Shown in pieces: positions 6,336-12,514 of a stretch of DNA of 12,856 nucleotides. Under the pieces are notes generated by a model. That model was not told the origin of the DNA and ran no database searches. It saw only the letters and a list, made by a program, of their open reading frames with translations. The stretch covers positions 1 to 12,856 of the forward strand of contig JAQCMX010000099.1 of NCBI GenBank assembly GCA_028274885.1, written 5' to 3'. Source of the stretch: Haloarculaceae archaeon. GTDB lineage: Archaea; Halobacteriota; Halobacteria; Halobacteriales; Haloarculaceae. A program made the position numbers and the translations under genes. Each line of letters opens with the position of its first letter. The first letter of the stretch is position 1.

Positions 6336-7786
6336 CCCCCGTTGCTGTCGGAGCTATCGACGCCCATCGCGGCAAACAGCTTCTTTTTGACGGCTTCCTC
6401 GGTCAGTTCCAGCAGGGTGTTTCTGTTGTCCTCGCTCACCTCGATACCGGTAAAGATCCCGAGTGGAATCTCTACGCTGGCGTCCGTGGAGTGGCCTTTC
6501 ATCTCGCCGATATCCCCGAACGCGCCCTCCAGGATCCGACCGATGTCCATGCGGATATCCTTCGACCGGGCGGCAAGATAGATAGTATCATCTGCGATAG
6601 CAAACACGGCACTGGTGGTAATCCCCTCGAGATTGAGGAGGTGCTGGGCGGCCTGGGAGAGGGCGTCCCGGTCGGTGATGAATCCTGCGTTCGAGACAAG
6701 ATGTGACCCCTCGACCTCGCGGTTACGAATCGCCTCTGCCAGCACGTCGAGTGTCTCCGCGGACATCGACGGCGACTCGACCTGTTCGAGTGTGTCGTGG
6801 TCGGCAAACGGGTACAGGTAGGCCGCCGCTGTCAGGTCTGCCGGCGTCGTATCCCGCTTGAAATCGAGCGTTTCGGCCCGGATGCCGTACAGTAGTGCGG
6901 TTGCGACCTGCTCGCCAAGGGTCAAATCCAGTTCCTGAATGTACTTCGTGAGGATGGTCGACGTTGAAGAGACGTTTGGTCGGATGTCCGCGAAAGCGGC
7001 GCTGTGATCGTGGTCGTGCTCGTGGTGATCGATAATGATATCTACGCCTTCCTCGTGTTGTGGGGATCCGGGCTTCGCGTCATCCACAAGCGCAATCGTG
7101 TCGTACGCCTCTATGTCCACCTCCTCGATCGAGAGCAGATCGATGCCGAGCAGATTGACAAATGCCCGGTTTTCCCGGTGGCCGATCTCGCCTTCGTAGA
7201 TGATATCGGCCCCGATCTCCCGATTTTCGGCGACGGCTTTGAGTGCCGTTGCGCTGGCGATGGAGTCTGGATCCGGACTCCGGTGGATTCGGATTGCCAT
7301 CCGTTCGTTGGTACTGTCGATTTCCTCACCGAGTTGTTTTGTCTTGTACTCCAGTTCCCCCGTCTCGAGAGCACGCATGGCCGAATCCGCGATCACTGCG
7401 GAGGGATTGATCACCACGTCTGCACCTGCGTCCTGAAGTTCATCACTCGAAACAGGATCGGATGCCCGTGCCACGAGATACTGGTCCTCACCACGGTCAC
7501 GAATCTGTTCGATGGCCTCGGCGTTCGCATCGACATCAGACGAGAGGATCAGGATGACATCCCTGTCCGCGGTTTCGTTGGCCACCGAGGACTCACGGAT
7601 ATCCCCCTGCTGTGCATTCAGATCCTGATCACGGAGAGCCTCGACTCGACCCTCGTCACAATCGATGATCAACACGTCTTTTGCCTCGGCCTCGAGTTCC
7701 TCCGCGACGGCGTGTCCGACACTCCCACACCCAAGGATCGCATACGTCGACGTGGAGGCCATCGTAATTCCCGTGTTGGCGCTCAT
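6332..7786 (-). CDS. TrkA-N (RCK_N) and DHH-DHHA1 phosphoesterase fusion
   Basis: A 484-residue cytosolic protein. Residues about 14-135 form a TrkA-N Rossmann domain with GCGSVG (G19, G21, G24) and an acidic D42 after the second strand, the pattern for NAD(H)/ATP binding. A DHH phosphoesterase follows: HRSPDPDSIAS (H168, D172, D174), ALVDDAKPG (D235/D236) and DHH at 253-255, the metal-binding set of the RecJ/GdpP/NrnA superfamily. A DHHA1 domain spans about 365-445 with KGHSTDASVEIPLG, a variant of the GGGHxxAAG substrate motif. No membrane segment is present. Likely reactions are hydrolysis of short oligonucleotides or of a cyclic dinucleotide such as c-di-AMP, with the Rossmann domain as sensor; this is inference. 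I chose the ATG at 7786: a TATA box at 7816-7821 lies just upstream and rules out ATGs at 7837 and 7855. An internal ATG at 7762 is an alternative. Confidence 0.88.
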   Translation of the reverse strand: MSANTGITMASTSTYAILGCGSVGHAVAEELEAEAKDVLIIDCDEGRVEALRDQDLNAQQGDIRESSVANETADRDVILILSSDVDANAEAIEQIRDRGEDQYLVARASDPVSSDELQDAGADVVINPSAVIADSAMRALETGELEYKTKQLGEEIDSTNERMAIRIHRSPDPDSIASATALKAVAENREIGADIIYEGEIGHRENRAFVNLLGIDLLSIEEVDIEAYDTIALVDDAKPGSPQHEEGVDIIIDHHEHDHDHSAAFADIRPNVSSTSTILTKYIQELDLTLGEQVATALLYGIRAETLDFKRDTTPADLTAAAYLYPFADHDTLEQVESPSMSAETLDVLAEAIRNREVEGSHLVSNAGFITDRDALSQAAQHLLNLEGITTSAVFAIADDTIYLAARSKDIRMDIGRILEGAFGDIGEMKGHSTDASVEIPLGIFTGIEVSEDNRNTLLELTEEAVKKKLFAAMGVDSSDSNGG

Positions 7787-7815
7787 CCGTGTCTCACGTG
7801 TGGGTACCAGGCACC

Positions 7816-7821
7816 TTATAA
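7816..7821 (-). promoter_or_regulatory. TATA box of the DHH phosphoesterase gene
   Basis: TTATAA is centred about 32 nt upstream of the ATG at 7786. It predicts a transcript start near 7791-7793 and a 5' UTR of only a few bases. Confidence 0.5.
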
Positions 7822-8015
7822 TCCGTCGATTCTTCATCCTGTCTGTCCCGTGCAACGTGTCGGTATTTCGAGTAGTTTGTCTGCGATACTGTTATAATGT
7901 TGTCATTCTTCACACACGGCAGGCACCTCCGATTACTCGTTACATCGGACCCCTCTGGTGATACGAAGTCAGGGTCCGGTGGCGAAAGCGCAAATATATT
8001 ACGGGGCATTACTTA

Positions 8016-8021
8016 TTTATA
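8016..8021 (+). promoter_or_regulatory. TATA box of the Gly/Gln-rich membrane protein gene
   Basis: TTTATA, within a longer AT-rich run (8013-8021), is centred 26-27 nt before the ATG at 8045, predicting a leaderless transcript. A second AT-rich patch (aaatatatta, 7992-8001) lies about 20 nt further upstream. Confidence 0.6.
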
Positions 8022-8044
8022 CTACCTAGCCGACATACAGGTTG

Positions 8045-8782
8045 ATGTCAGGCCAATCAGGTGGCGGTCAAACACAGGGTGGACAGGGCGGACAATCACA
8101 GGGCCAGGGTGGCCAACGTCAGGGCCAGAGTGGCCAACGTCAGGGCCAGAGTGGCCAACGGCAAGGTCAGAGAGGACAGCGGTCACAGGGTGGCGCGCCA
8201 GGAGGGGGCGCAGCCCCGAGGGGTGGCGGTGCTGGCGGTGGTGGCGGTGCTGACACCACTATTATCCAGGAGTGGGCCATCTTCGGGACGATCATGTTCG
8301 CTCTTTCCGGGGTCGGTGCAGGTATTCTCGCATTCCTGATAGATGCGATCGACCAACCCGTCGTCGAGCTAGATCTCGGGGGCCTAGGTGGAGGTGGAGG
8401 TGGAGGTGGCAACGGGGGCTTTGGTGCCGCACAGCAGCTACAACAGGCAGGCGGCGGAGGGAATGTCGGGACCATCGCGCTCGGCGGACTCGACGTACTT
8501 CCTGTCCTCGCAGTGTTTCTCGCCCCCTTCATTGGCCTGGTGATAGCAAGACAGGTTTCACTGGACGATAACACTACATTCCAGGCTGTCGGAGCTGCAA
8601 CCGGTGCGGGGACGCTCGTGTTTCTGATCCTCGGCTGGTTCATTACGTCTCTGGCTCTCCCGAGCAGTCTGTCGATTGCATTTGGTGGTCTCATCATCAA
8701 CGCAATCCTCGCTGCAATCATCGCGGCACTCGTTGCCATTGGCGGTGTCTGGACACAGCGAAACCAGTCACCGACCATGTAA
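8045..8782 (+). CDS. Four-helix membrane protein with Gly/Gln/Arg repeat tail
   Basis: I do not recognise the family. The 245-residue protein has three parts. Residues 1-69 are low complexity, almost only G, Q, S, R and A, with a seven-residue repeat (GQRQGQS) and no acidic residue, which is odd for a haloarchaeal protein. Four hydrophobic segments follow at about 77-102, 149-170, 180-205 and 211-236. A Gly-rich loop (111-143, including eight consecutive Gly) joins the first two. Conserved-looking acidic residues D100, D103 and D110 follow the first helix. The tail is probably cytoplasmic by the positive-inside rule, where its Arg/Gly/Gln content could bind RNA, DNA or partners. This is inference. 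The start ATG at 8045 is fixed by the TATA box 27 nt upstream. It stands alone between the divergent DHH gene and tRNA-Lys. Confidence 0.8.
   Translation: MSGQSGGGQTQGGQGGQSQGQGGQRQGQSGQRQGQSGQRQGQRGQRSQGGAPGGGAAPRGGGAGGGGGADTTIIQEWAIFGTIMFALSGVGAGILAFLIDAIDQPVVELDLGGLGGGGGGGGNGGFGAAQQLQQAGGGGNVGTIALGGLDVLPVLAVFLAPFIGLVIARQVSLDDNTTFQAVGAATGAGTLVFLILGWFITSLALPSSLSIAFGGLIINAILAAIIAALVAIGGVWTQRNQSPTM
8099..8182 (+). repeat. 21-bp coding tandem repeat, four units
   Basis: Units at 8099-8119, 8120-8140, 8141-8161 and 8162-8182. Units 1-3 differ from one another at only one or two bases; the fourth is degenerate. Because 21 bp is seven codons, changes in copy number keep the reading frame and would alter the length of the membrane protein's tail. 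Confidence 0.9.
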
Positions 8783-8829
8783 TTATACCTCCGAACTGTC
8801 GGAAACTGAGACCACACAAGAAGGAAACG

Positions 8830-8836
8830 TATTTTA
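8830..8836 (+). promoter_or_regulatory. Probable TATA box of tRNA-Lys
   Basis: TATTTTA is centred about 29 nt before the first base of the tRNA, the position expected for an archaeal tRNA promoter. Confidence 0.45.
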
Positions 8837-8861
8837 CCCGCGTGCGGTAATATTGAGTAGA

Positions 8862-8935
8862 GGGCCGGTAGCTCAGTCTGGCAGAGCGACGGACTCTTAA
8901 TCCGTCGGTCGCGTGTTCAAATCGCGCCCGGCCCG
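8862..8935 (+). tRNA. tRNA-Lys (anticodon CTT)
   Basis: The full cloverleaf can be drawn. Acceptor GGGCCGG (8862-8868) pairs with CCGGCCC (8928-8934), and G8935 is the discriminator. The D stem is GCTC/GAGC. The anticodon stem ACGGA (8889-8893) pairs with TCCGT (8901-8905), with loop CTCTTAA and anticodon CTT at 8896-8898. The T stem GCGTG pairs with CGCGC around loop TTCAAAT. There is no intron and no encoded CCA. The 3' half is duplicated downstream at 9029-9058. Confidence 0.97.
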
Positions 8936-9028
8936 TACACTGAACCGCAAAGCGACAGCGACGCGGTAAGGGAACCGGTATGCACGATTTGGACGCAGGG
9001 AGGTCGCGCGCAGCGAAGCGAGTACGTC

Positions 9029-9058
9029 CGACCGTGTGTTCAAATCGCGCCCGGCCCG
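9029..9058 (+). repeat. Duplicated tRNA-Lys 3' end, probable attachment-site scar
   Basis: Bases 9036-9058 are identical to 8913-8935 of tRNA-Lys (23 of 23). Over 9029-9058 the match to 8906-8935 is 27 of 30. The copy covers the T arm and the 3' acceptor strand but has no 5' half, so it is not a tRNA. This is the usual footprint of an integrase that recombines at a tRNA 3' end and leaves a direct repeat. No integrase gene is visible in the window. Confidence 0.75.
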
Positions 9059-9410
9059 CTTCGCAGCCAACTTCTTACGATTTGGCAGAGGGCGACGTGA
9101 TAGTTATACGTCGATTTCAACTTCCAAATTGGGTTGAACACGATTCCGAACGGACAGCCTTGTCGTCAGGGTGTTGGAGCGAGTTGAGAGACGGGGGTTT
9201 TTAATCATCTGCCGTCTCTCTGATAACCTCAGCAGCTGAGTGATAACGGTAATTACCTCTGATCGAAATAAATGTCACTTCAACTGATCTACCAGCAGAT
9301 AATGATCCCGACATTGTGCATTCTCTCGCGTCCCGGTAAACCGGAAGTCTACATGTGACCTCGTTTTCACCTATCGAGAGCGAGTGTGGGTTGGCCTGCA
9401 GGATAGAGCG
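9059..9410. other. Spacer between the tRNA-Lys scar and the third kinase gene
   Basis: Apart from a hairpin at 9186-9220 and one possible 70-codon minus-strand frame (9201-9413), I see no supportable gene. Base composition is more AT-rich than the neighbouring genes, especially at 9195-9310. Confidence 0.4.
9186..9220. terminator. Perfect 9-bp stem, 17-nt loop hairpin
   Basis: GAGAGACGG (9186-9194) is the inverse complement of CCGTCTCTC (9212-9220). The loop contains a T5 run on the plus strand. It could end transcription from either side, downstream of the kinase read on the minus strand or of the tRNA side on the plus strand. Archaeal terminators need mainly a T-run, so this call is tentative. 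Confidence 0.35.
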
Positions 9411-9413
9411 CAT
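9201..9413 (-). CDS. Possible small protein, unknown
   Basis: A 70-codon frame whose ATG (9411-9413) lies five nt after the TGA of the 9419-11722 kinase on the same strand, an operon-like spacing. It encodes a mixed-charge protein ending VIRETADD. There is no clear ribosome binding site. Third-position GC is lower than in the neighbouring genes, especially in the second half. I recognise no family, and the stop codon falls in the loop of the hairpin at 9186-9220. It may be chance. Confidence 0.25.
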   Translation of the reverse strand: MRSILQANPHSLSIGENEVTCRLPVYRDARECTMSGSLSAGRSVEVTFISIRGNYRYHSAAEVIRETADD

Positions 9414-9418
9414 ATGTA

Positions 9419-11722
9419 TCAATCCACGAGCTCGACACCGGTGATTTCGAACCGTGCGCCACCCTGTTCAGTCTCGGTTACGATGACCTCCCACCCGTGG
9501 GCGTCGACAACCTGCGCGACAATCCGGAGGCCAAACCCGGTCCCCTCGTCGCTGGTTGAGTATCCAGCCTCAAAGACGTCCTCGCGGTTACTCGCAGGGA
9601 TGCCAGGGCCGGTATCCGCCACGTAGAAGCCGTCGTCCATTGCACCAACAGACACAGTCACGTCGTCACCGCCGTGTTCGACCGCGTTGCGATAGAGGTT
9701 CTCGAACAGTTGCCGGAGGCGACTCTGATCAGCCCTGATCACGCCGGAAGTATCGATCTCGAGTGTTGCCTGTGCTGTGTTCACAGTTTGCCAGCTATTC
9801 TCTGCCACGATCGCAAGTTCAACCGGTTTGGTTTCATCGACCTGCTTACCCTCTCGTGCCAGTGTCAGTAAATCTTCGATGAGTGCGTTCATCCGGTCAA
9901 GTGCCTGTGCGAGATCGTCGGTATGCTCACTCTCATACTCCTCCCGAATCAGTTCTAACCGTCCGTGGGCCACGCGGAGCGGATTCCGCAGGTCGTGGCT
10001 GACGATGCTGGCAAACTCCTCTAAGCGCTCGTTCTGGCGCTCAAGTTCCCGTTTGTCCGCCACACGCTCGGAAACGTTCTGTGAGACTGCTATCACGTAC
10101 TCGATCTCCTCGCCGTTAGTCCGGACGGGGGCCGTTTGGACCCGGTATCGCTCACCCTCGTGCTCCTGTTTGAATGTGTTGGCGTTCCCATCCAGTGCCT
10201 CCTCGTAGTAGTGACAGGTCTCATCCGCGATCTCCTCGGGGAACAGGGCCTGTGGCTTTGTGCCCTCGACTTCCTCGGGGGATAAGCCAAGCTTACCTAA
10301 TTCTTCGCCACCGGCGCGGACGTACTCCAGATCGGTATCGATGAGGAAAACTGCACCATCAGGGAAGCTCTCGACCAGTGTCTCGTACTGGCTTTTCAAT
10401 TTCTCTAACTCCTGAGCACGTCTCTTCTGGTCAGTCACGTCTCTGAGTGTCCCGACTGACCCGTTGAACTCCTCGCCGTCGTAGGGCAGAACGCCCATGT
10501 GGTCTTCACAGATGACTGGATCACCCGTGCTGGGCCGTATTGTCGTCTCGAAGGTGATTGTTTTCGGTCCGTCACTGGACAGTATCCGCCCCAACTGCTG
10601 TTTTGCCTGTTTTGCTTCCTCGTCGTCTTTGATAAGCAACGGCGAACTGCCGAGAATCCGCTCCCTGTCGTAACCGACCAACTCGACGAACTCGTCGTTG
10701 ACGTAGGTAAACCGCCCCTCCTCGTCAAGGACATACACCGCATCGGTGAGCGCTCCGATGATCGTCTCAAACTCTTTGAGTTCCTGTCGGCGTTCCTTGC
10801 GCCTGCGCGCAGTCGTTATGAGCTCGCCGACCATCCGCAGGATGTTGATAAACTCGTCCGACCACACTTCCTGCTTCTCCACCCAGTCAAATCCGATGAA
10901 ACCGACAAGCTCGCCGTCGGAGATCATCGGGGTGACAATCAGCGACGCGATGTTTTGCTCCTCCAGGAGCTCCTGTTCGGCTTCAGCCTCCGGGGGGAGT
11001 TCAGAGACGTCCGGGATAGTTATGTTCTCGAAGTCGTTCAGTTTTTGTGTCCACCAGGGGAGAACGTCCTGTGAAATGCCCTGGAGTCTGTCGATCTGTG
11101 GTTCGACACCGTCCGAACACCATTCGTACGTATTACTGAGTGTTTCGGTCTCGTTCTCTATATCAAAGACGTAGGCTCGATCCGCACTCACGAGTGTTCC
11201 GAGTCTCTCCAGCGTACGGTCGATAAGAGTGTCGATGTCACGCCCCTCCATCCGGAGGAAATCGATGGAGAGCTCTGTGAGTTCGCTTTCAAGTGTCTCG
11301 AAAAACTGTATCCTTTGTTCGCGCCGTTGACTGTTGACCGCGTGGATTATTCGGTTTGCCAGAAGGGCGTAGTGGTCGGTCCCACTCTCTTTTTGAAGAT
11401 AATCAGTGACCCCGGCTCTGATGGCTTCACCGGCTATCTCTTCGGATCCCTTGCCAGTGTACAGAATAAATGGCAGGTCAGGATGGTCCTCGGCGACGCT
11501 TTCGAGAAACTCGATGCCGTTTATCCCCGGCATCTGATAATCGGAGACAATGCAATCTATCTCGGACTCAGCCAAGAGTTGTAATCCCTCGTCGGCACTG
11601 GTTGCCGTCCTGACAGCGAACCGGTCGTCCTCGCGTTCCAGAAAGGTCTGGGTCAGATCCGTGATCGAGGGGTCGTCGTCAACGTGGAGGACTCGAAGCT
11701 CCTGTTGAGCGCTGAGTTGCAT
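9419..11722 (-). CDS. Hybrid sensor histidine kinase, receiver-GAF-PAS-PAS-HisKA-HATPase
   Basis: A 767-residue cytosolic kinase. The receiver covers 9-130 (D15-D17, phospho-Asp D61 in SDYQMPG, T89, K111). A GAF domain spans about 158-305, and two PAS domains about 318-432 and 442-552, the first ending GTLRDVTDQ. HisKA has H576 in SHDLRNPL. The ATPase domain has N679, D703xGxG and GTGFGL at 727-732. All residues for autophosphorylation are present. I start it at the ATG at 11722, because a TATA-like TTTTTATT (11744-11751, minus strand) is centred 26 nt upstream. The longer frame from 11770 would translate the promoter into a false hydrophobic leader. The DHp and ATPase region is similar to that of the 1283-3232 kinase, so they are paralogues. 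No dedicated output regulator is adjacent. Confidence 0.94.
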   Translation of the reverse strand: MQLSAQQELRVLHVDDDPSITDLTQTFLEREDDRFAVRTATSADEGLQLLAESEIDCIVSDYQMPGINGIEFLESVAEDHPDLPFILYTGKGSEEIAGEAIRAGVTDYLQKESGTDHYALLANRIIHAVNSQRREQRIQFFETLESELTELSIDFLRMEGRDIDTLIDRTLERLGTLVSADRAYVFDIENETETLSNTYEWCSDGVEPQIDRLQGISQDVLPWWTQKLNDFENITIPDVSELPPEAEAEQELLEEQNIASLIVTPMISDGELVGFIGFDWVEKQEVWSDEFINILRMVGELITTARRRKERRQELKEFETIIGALTDAVYVLDEEGRFTYVNDEFVELVGYDRERILGSSPLLIKDDEEAKQAKQQLGRILSSDGPKTITFETTIRPSTGDPVICEDHMGVLPYDGEEFNGSVGTLRDVTDQKRRAQELEKLKSQYETLVESFPDGAVFLIDTDLEYVRAGGEELGKLGLSPEEVEGTKPQALFPEEIADETCHYYEEALDGNANTFKQEHEGERYRVQTAPVRTNGEEIEYVIAVSQNVSERVADKRELERQNERLEEFASIVSHDLRNPLRVAHGRLELIREEYESEHTDDLAQALDRMNALIEDLLTLAREGKQVDETKPVELAIVAENSWQTVNTAQATLEIDTSGVIRADQSRLRQLFENLYRNAVEHGGDDVTVSVGAMDDGFYVADTGPGIPASNREDVFEAGYSTSDEGTGFGLRIVAQVVDAHGWEVIVTETEQGGARFEITGVELVD

Positions 11723-11743
11723 GATAGATAAATGTACGACCGG

Positions 11744-11751
11744 AATAAAAA
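11744..11751 (-). promoter_or_regulatory. TATA box of the third kinase gene
   Basis: TTTTTATT on the minus strand is centred about 26 nt from the ATG at 11722. This predicts a leaderless transcript and decides the start. Confidence 0.5.
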
Positions 11752-11984
11752 GATACTGTAGCGGAATCAAAATTGAGATTGTCCGAACCGGGCGGTCGAG
11801 TCAGAGTCGACTGGTCGGAACGAACGGCGCTGTGATGTTGAAGCCACCCCAAGTCTCGGACGAGTCGACCAGCTCACGAGCAGCGGCTATCGCTCTCAAA
11901 TGGAGGAAAGCGACAGGGCCACCCGATAACAGTTGAAAAAAGAGGAGCCGGTTGGGGTTAGCTGATGATGGGGCTACCTGGGTA

Positions 11985-11990
11985 TTATAT
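11985..11990 (+). promoter_or_regulatory. TATA box of the CDGSH gene
   Basis: TTATAT within an AT-rich run (11983-11992) is centred 27-28 nt before the ATG at 12015. It predicts a leaderless message and favours that ATG over the one at 12012. Confidence 0.55.
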
Positions 11991-12014
11991 TTGTACGCAC
12001 CGTTTGGGGTAATG

Positions 12015-12239
12015 ATGGCACGTAAGATTACCCACGACGAAGAAGGACCGTACGTGATTGATGAGGACGAGCTAGAAGAACAGGGCGGGACAGTCGCTGT
12101 CTGTCAGTGTGGACTCTCGGCGAACAAGCCACACTGTGACGGGTCGCACCACGCAGTCTCCGACGAGGACGACGGCGTCGTCTACGAGTACAGTGACGAC
12201 GATGATGAGGGCGAGCGAACTGTCGTCAGCGACGACTGA
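12015..12239 (+). CDS. CDGSH-type iron-sulfur protein
   Basis: A 74-residue, very acidic, soluble protein with a single CDGSH finger: CQCGLSANKPHCDGSHH. The ligands are C30, C32, C41 and H45, the three-Cys-one-His set that holds a redox-active, pH-sensitive [2Fe-2S] cluster. There is no membrane anchor, unlike mitoNEET. The acidic C-terminal tail (SDDDDEGE) is a halophilic feature. The specific role, whether electron transfer, cluster transfer or redox sensing, cannot be deduced. An adjacent ATG at 12012 is the alternative start. The next gene downstream on the same strand is the PHP phosphoesterase, 275 bp away, too far to assume an operon. Confidence 0.93.
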   Translation: MARKITHDEEGPYVIDEDELEEQGGTVAVCQCGLSANKPHCDGSHHAVSDEDDGVVYEYSDDDDEGERTVVSDD

Positions 12240-12514
12240 GGCGGACTGCTGTTTACATTGCCGGGTTCCATACCCCGTGTCTGCGGATCTGACAGCAACA
12301 GGTTCGGGGGTTTACCCGCTATGACATCAGGAAGGTCTTACAACTGCAATCTCGCCGCTTTGCCGCATTTTCAACAGGGAGTCCACCGCTTTCGTTCATG
12401 CTGACGAGGGCTACAGATCCGGTGGGAACCGGCTCTTTCCTGGTCCTTGGAGAGGAGTTCGAGGCGTACAGATGGATTCGGTGCCGGTAAGAACCTGGGC
12501 GACCAGCACGACGT

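Noticed and set aside
7787..7855. N-terminal extension of the DHH protein from ATGs at 7837 or 7855
   Set aside because: A TATA box at 7816-7821 lies inside it, and the Rossmann fold starts well after the ATG at 7786.
7004..7897. 297-codon plus-strand frame opposite the DHH gene
   Set aside because: The minus-strand protein has complete Rossmann and DHH motifs; the plus-strand product is compositionally odd and crosses the DHH promoter.
8099..8182. CRISPR-like repeat array
   Set aside because: The 21-bp units are directly adjacent without spacers and code for an in-frame heptapeptide; there are no cas genes.
9029..9058. Second tRNA gene
   Set aside because: Only the T arm and 3' acceptor strand are present; no matching 5' acceptor, D arm or anticodon arm precedes it.
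10499..11074. 191-codon plus-strand frame opposite the third kinase
   Set aside because: Antisense to PAS/GAF coding sequence, no recognisable domain.
11771..12011. Small plus-strand gene in the spacer before the CDGSH gene
   Set aside because: The only frame there starts inside the third kinase's 5' end and crosses its promoter, has no motif, and ends without relation to a promoter or ribosome binding site.
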